Positions 5,413-8,437 of a stretch of 8,437 bases of DNA are shown here, one piece after another. The notes under the pieces were generated by a model. It saw only the letters and a list, made by a program, of their open reading frames with translations, was not told where the DNA came from and made no database searches. The stretch's first letter is position 1. Every line of letters begins with the position of its first letter. Position numbers and translations under genes: made by a program. This stretch comes from an uncultured Clostridium sp. (GTDB lineage: Bacteria; Bacillota; Clostridia; Lachnospirales; Lachnospiraceae), in assembly GCA_958442925.1 (NCBI GenBank), contig CAUCIO010000094.1, forward strand, positions 1 through 8,437. The letters run 5' to 3'.

Positions 5413-6792
5413 ATGAGAAATACGATGATGATTAACATGCTGGAGGTCAATGAGACTAACAACATGATTGATAATGAAAAGCTGGACGTGCGTACCATTA
5501 CCATGGGAATCAGCCTGTTAGACTGTGCTGCCTCTACGGTGGAGGAGATTAATGAAAAGATCTACAGGAAAATCACCTCCTACGCCAGAGATCTGGTTTC
5601 CACCGGAGATGCTATTGGACGCGAGTTTGGTGTTCCGATTGTAAATAAGAGAATTTCTGTCACTCCTATCGCTTTAGTAGGCGGCAGCGCCTGCAAGACA
5701 GAGGCAGATTTTGTCAGCATTGCAAAGACCCTTGATCAGGCGGCCAGAGAGGTGGGAGTCAACTTCATTGGCGGCTATTCTGCCCTGGTGTCCAAGGGCA
5801 TGACAAGGGCGGACGAGCTTTTGATCCGTTCCATTCCTCAGGCTCTGGCTTCCACAGAGCGGGTGTGCAGTTCTGTCAATGTAGGATCTACAAAATGCGG
5901 GCTGAACATGGATGCAGTCCGCCTGATGGGAGAGGTAGTTCTGGAAACAGCTAAGGCTACTAAAACGCAGGATTCCCTGGGCTGTGCGAAGCTGGTCGTA
6001 TTCTGCAACGCACCGGATGACAATCCGTTTATGGCGGGAGCATTCCACGGTGTCACAGAGGAGGAAGCTATTATCAACGTAGGGGTCAGCGGTCCTGGCG
6101 TTGTGAAGACAGCCCTGGAGAAGGTGAGAGGAGAAAACTTCGAGGTTCTGTGTGAGACGATTAAAAAGACAGCCTTTAAGATTACCAGAGTCGGACAGCT
6201 GGTAGCACAGGAAGCTGCCAAGCGTCTGGGTGTGCCATTTGGAATTATCGATCTTTCCTTAGCTCCCACGCCGGCAGTAGGAGACAGCGTGGCGGAGATT
6301 TTAGAGGAGATTGGTCTGGAGCGGGTGGGAGCGCCTGGAACCACAGCGGCTCTTGCCATGTTAAATGACCAGGTAAAAAAGGGCGGAATCATGGCTTCCT
6401 CTTATGTGGGCGGCTTAAGCGGCGCTTTTATTCCTGTCAGCGAGGATCAGGGCATGATCGATGCAGTTACCTTAGGAGCTTTGACTATTGAAAAGCTGGA
6501 AGCCATGACATGTGTCTGCTCTGTAGGACTTGACATGATCGCTGTGCCGGGAGATACTTCTGCAGCTACCATTTCAGGCATTATTGCGGATGAAGCAGCC
6601 ATTGGAATGATCAATCAGAAAACCACGGCAGTCCGTCTGATTCCAGTGATTGGAAAGCAGGTTGGCGACACAGTGGAATTCGGCGGCCTGTTAGGCTACG
6701 CTCCGGTTATGCCGGTGAACCGCTTTAAGTGTGAGGAATTTATCAGCCGCACAGGACGAATTCCGGCTCCGGTTCACAGCTTCAAAAATTAA
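5413..6792 (+). CDS. DUF711/UPF0210 family protein (PFL-like fold), function unknown
   Basis: This 459-residue full-length member of UPF0210 is often named PFL family protein because structures of relatives show a barrel like that of pyruvate formate-lyase. Family landmarks include LDVRTITMGISLLDC (24-38), GDAIGREFGVPIVNKRISVTP (about 65-85), a glycine-rich VGGSACKTEADF (89-100), GGYSALVSKGM (120-130), CSSVNVGSTKCGLNMDAV (152-169), FMAGAFHGVTE (206-216), a Gly-rich VGVSGPGVV (223-231), SLAPTPAVGDSVAEILEEIG (282-301), GAPGTTAALAMLNDQVKKGG (307-325) and CVCSVGLDMIAVPGD (367-381). There are ten cysteines, with conspicuous ones at 38, 94, 152, 162, 367 and 369. I see no clear C-terminal glycyl-radical motif of the PFL enzymes and no activase gene, so a radical mechanism is not supported. 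No signal peptide or membrane segment is seen. The reaction is unknown; the tight link to the ACT gene suggests ligand-controlled metabolism. Confidence 0.93.
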   Translation: MRNTMMINMLEVNETNNMIDNEKLDVRTITMGISLLDCAASTVEEINEKIYRKITSYARDLVSTGDAIGREFGVPIVNKRISVTPIALVGGSACKTEADFVSIAKTLDQAAREVGVNFIGGYSALVSKGMTRADELLIRSIPQALASTERVCSSVNVGSTKCGLNMDAVRLMGEVVLETAKATKTQDSLGCAKLVVFCNAPDDNPFMAGAFHGVTEEEAIINVGVSGPGVVKTALEKVRGENFEVLCETIKKTAFKITRVGQLVAQEAAKRLGVPFGIIDLSLAPTPAVGDSVAEILEEIGLERVGAPGTTAALAMLNDQVKKGGIMASSYVGGLSGAFIPVSEDQGMIDAVTLGALTIEKLEAMTCVCSVGLDMIAVPGDTSAATISGIIADEAAIGMINQKTTAVRLIPVIGKQVGDTVEFGGLLGYAPVMPVNRFKCEEFISRTGRIPAPVHSFKN

Positions 6793-6808
6793 CGAAGGGT
6801 GAGATAAG

Positions 6809-8044
6809 ATGGAACAGGGAAACAAGCTGGACGAGGCTCTTGCCTTTTTTCTCAATGAGAAGCTGGAGCGGATTATTTTAAGCAATCCCAGAAACCGGGA
6901 TGGTTATATCAAGCTGATTCTCAGGCCCCTGATTCTCCAGGGGGAACTGAAATTCCAGGCAGAGGAATTTACAGAAAAACAGGCTTTTCACAAGAATATG
7001 GGAGCTGACGAGGCAGCTTCCTATCTGAAGGCTCAGCTTTCTGTCCTCTACCGGAATGGAGAGATTCAGTCTCTGCTGGGCAGCGGGAACATTCTCGTGG
7101 GGAAAAAGGGAACGATGACAGTAAAGATGAAGAAAAAAGCAGCCGGCCTGGCATCAGACAAGCAAATATCTGCAGAAAAAAGCCAGACAGGCAGAAAAAA
7201 GGCGATTGATATGAGCCAAGAGGATCTGGCCAGGCTGAGCTGCCATAACCGGGCAAAAAAATATGTGCTGCCGGAGGGCACACCGGTTCCATTTCTGGCA
7301 GATCTGGGTGTCATGACAAAGGACGGAGCGGTGGTAAAGGCGAAGTATGATAAATTTCGTCAGATTAACAGGTTTCTGGAATTTGTAGAGGATATTCTGC
7401 CCAGGCTGGACCGCTCCAGAGAGACAAAAATCATAGATTTTGGATGCGGAAAATCCTATCTGACCTTTGCCATGTATTACTACTTAAAAGAAGTAAAGGG
7501 ATATCCGATCCGGATTGTAGGTCTGGATCTGAAAAAGGATGTGATTGCCCTCTGCAACCGGCTGGCAGAAAAGTTCGGATTTGAGAATCTGACGTTCCTC
7601 CATGGAGATATTGCAGATTATGAGGGAATGGATCAGGTGGATATGGTGGTAACTCTCCACGCCTGCGATACAGCCACAGACTATGCTTTGGCCAAGGCAG
7701 TCCGCTGGGGAGCCAGGGTGATCCTGTCAGTCCCCTGCTGCCAGCATGAGCTGAACGGACAGATAGAAAGCAGTCTGCTGGCTCCTGCTCTTAAATACGG
7801 CCTGATTAAGGAGAGGATATCTGCTCTTTTGACAGATTCCATCCGGGCCGGCCTTCTGGAGGAGGCCGGCTACAGGACTCAGATTCTGGAATTTATTGAT
7901 ATGGAGCATACGCCGAAAAACATCATGATCCGGGCAGTACGCCAGGGAAAACCTCAGAAGCAGCAGGGGCTTTCGGAGCTGATAAAAGAGCTTCACGCAG
8001 AGCCCACGCTGTTAAAGCTTTTGAAAGAACAGAAAAGTCTCTAG
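6809..8044 (+). CDS. Class I SAM-dependent methyltransferase (Methyltransf_32-like), substrate unknown
   Basis: This encodes 411 residues. The N-terminal region (1-105) is a separate alpha/beta domain, followed by a Lys-rich, low-complexity linker (about 106-134). The methyltransferase core starts with KYDKFRQINRFLEFVEDIL (179-197) and the SAM-binding motif I IIDFGCGKSYLTF (208-220). Motif II has Asp240 in VGLDLKKDV, Asp267 lies in HGDIAD, and the motif IV region is VVTLHACDTATDYAL (280-294). A PCCQHELN segment (309-316) follows and resembles the PCC-x-H-like segment of Methyltransf_32/METTL25-type proteins. The substrate cannot be read from sequence; RNA or protein are plausible. AAGGGTG lies about 6 nt before the ATG, and the gene is 16 nt after DUF711, so it appears to close the operon. 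Its TAG stop lies within a CTAG shared with the opposing tmcAL stop. Confidence 0.88.
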   Translation: MEQGNKLDEALAFFLNEKLERIILSNPRNRDGYIKLILRPLILQGELKFQAEEFTEKQAFHKNMGADEAASYLKAQLSVLYRNGEIQSLLGSGNILVGKKGTMTVKMKKKAAGLASDKQISAEKSQTGRKKAIDMSQEDLARLSCHNRAKKYVLPEGTPVPFLADLGVMTKDGAVVKAKYDKFRQINRFLEFVEDILPRLDRSRETKIIDFGCGKSYLTFAMYYYLKEVKGYPIRIVGLDLKKDVIALCNRLAEKFGFENLTFLHGDIADYEGMDQVDMVVTLHACDTATDYALAKAVRWGARVILSVPCCQHELNGQIESSLLAPALKYGLIKERISALLTDSIRAGLLEEAGYRTQILEFIDMEHTPKNIMIRAVRQGKPQKQQGLSELIKELHAEPTLLKLLKEQKSL

Positions 8045-8437
8045 TCCAGGATTAAAACAGGCTGGGTATATTCGTTTTGAAATACAGCGGATTTGCCCGG
8101 AAACGATCCGGCAGCAGCTTTTTCACATCGCACCATCTGATAGAGATGGGAAGACTGGATTTCACAGGCCAGCATAGCAGCGCCTGGGAGATCCAGTTTT
8201 TTTTCTGATCCTGCCAGCTTTGTGATGACCGGAATGGAGGAATGTTCCTTAAATCGTCGCAGAAGAGGAGCGGCAGTTTTTCGAAATCCCAGAATTCTGC
8301 CGTAGGGAGCGAAGCCGGCTTCCTTATAGCTGTCCATGTGCCTTTGCTCAATTCCCAGGATCAGGTGGATCAGACCGCGGCTGACACTTGTGTAGGTGAA
8401 CTGCCGGCTTTTCAGTTCCTGGATCCGCTCATCAAAG
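8041..8437 (-). CDS. tmcAL: tRNA(Met) cytidine acetate ligase, C-terminal part (5' end beyond window)
   Basis: The minus strand is open from the right edge to a TAG at 8043-8041 and gives 131 residues, about the last third of a protein of roughly 400. Recognisable TmcAL (YlbM) features are KSRQFTYTSVSRGLIHLILGIEQ, then PYGRILGFRKTAAPLLRRFK, SSIPVITKLAG and a final CEIQSSHLYQMV segment. The family uses acetate and ATP to form N4-acetylcytidine at wobble position 34 of elongator tRNA-Met, which keeps AUG decoding accurate. The catalytic HxGH-type nucleotidyltransferase motif lies in the missing N-terminal part, so activity cannot be checked here. The gene converges on the methyltransferase with a 4-nt overlap. 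An internal ATG at 8337 would only give a fragment and is not the start. Confidence 0.87.
   Translation of the reverse strand, partial: FDERIQELKSRQFTYTSVSRGLIHLILGIEQRHMDSYKEAGFAPYGRILGFRKTAAPLLRRFKEHSSIPVITKLAGSEKKLDLPGAAMLACEIQSSHLYQMVRCEKAAAGSFPGKSAVFQNEYTQPVLILD
8184..8204 (+). terminator. Weak candidate terminator for the polA operon, inside antisense tmcAL
   Basis: A short stem CTGG/CCAG (8184-8187 with 8193-8196) around GAGAT is followed directly by eight T (8197-8204) on the + strand. It lies about 140 nt past the methyltransferase stop. The four-pair stem is short for an intrinsic terminator and the bases also encode tmcAL residues, so this may be coincidence. No better + strand terminator is visible in 8045-8437. 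Confidence 0.2.

Noticed and set aside
5838..6392. A 184-codon minus-strand frame inside the DUF711 gene
   Set aside because: It is a shadow frame opposite a strongly conserved + strand protein, with no start signal and no recognised domain.
5413..6792. DUF711 protein as an active glycyl-radical enzyme
   Set aside because: The PFL label refers to fold similarity. No C-terminal glycyl-radical motif and no radical-SAM activase gene are present in the window.
7847..7870. Strong hairpin (GCCGGCCT/AGGCCGGC) inside the methyltransferase gene
   Set aside because: It has 8 perfect pairs and a small loop but no T-run on either side, and the bases encode the ordinary helix AGLLEEAGY. It is probably incidental to GC-rich codons.

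Overview
The window looks like chromosomal housekeeping DNA from a low-to-mid GC Gram-positive anaerobe, most likely Lachnospiraceae/Clostridia. The basis is strong AGGAGG-type ribosome binding sites, sigma-A-like promoters, proofreading-deficient DNA polymerase I, and the family make-up (zf-HC2 protein, PolA, CoaE, WalJ-like hydrolase, UPF0237/UPF0210 pair, TmcAL). The taxon is inferred from protein character and gene order; no search was run.

Layout. Positions 1-347 hold no complete gene. They contain a short + strand open tail ending at 87, a perfect 15-bp hairpin (89-139), a gene-like minus-strand tail (148-285) and the terminator of the tRNA gene. A tRNA-Leu (anticodon CAA) lies on the minus strand at 348-430 with its own promoter at 462-490. 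A second promoter at 540-568 faces the other way and starts a run of seven same-strand genes covering 612-8044. In order these are a small membrane zinc-finger anti-sigma-like protein, polA, coaE, a WalJ/YycJ-like metallo-beta-lactamase-fold hydrolase, an ACT-domain protein (UPF0237), a DUF711/UPF0210 protein and a Methyltransf_32-type methyltransferase. Gaps are 28, 22, -4, 19, 14 and 16 nt, and I see no convincing internal terminator, so one operon is likely. The 3' end of a convergent tmcAL gene fills 8041-8437 on the minus strand. Its stop codon overlaps the methyltransferase stop inside one CTAG tetranucleotide.

How the genes relate. PolA (Okazaki fragment processing and repair synthesis) and the WalJ-like nuclease-family protein suit a DNA maintenance theme. 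CoaE makes coenzyme A. The leading zf-HC2 protein could link transcription or envelope state to the operon, but no sigma factor gene is nearby. The ACT + DUF711 pair is a recurrent pair of unknown function. tRNA-Leu and TmcAL (tRNA-Met wobble acetylation) flank the operon and belong to translation.

No mobile element, CRISPR array, defence system or phage gene is visible. The best candidates for undescribed biology are the ACT-DUF711 pair, the orphan membrane zinc-finger protein leading the polA operon, and the methyltransferase of unknown substrate.
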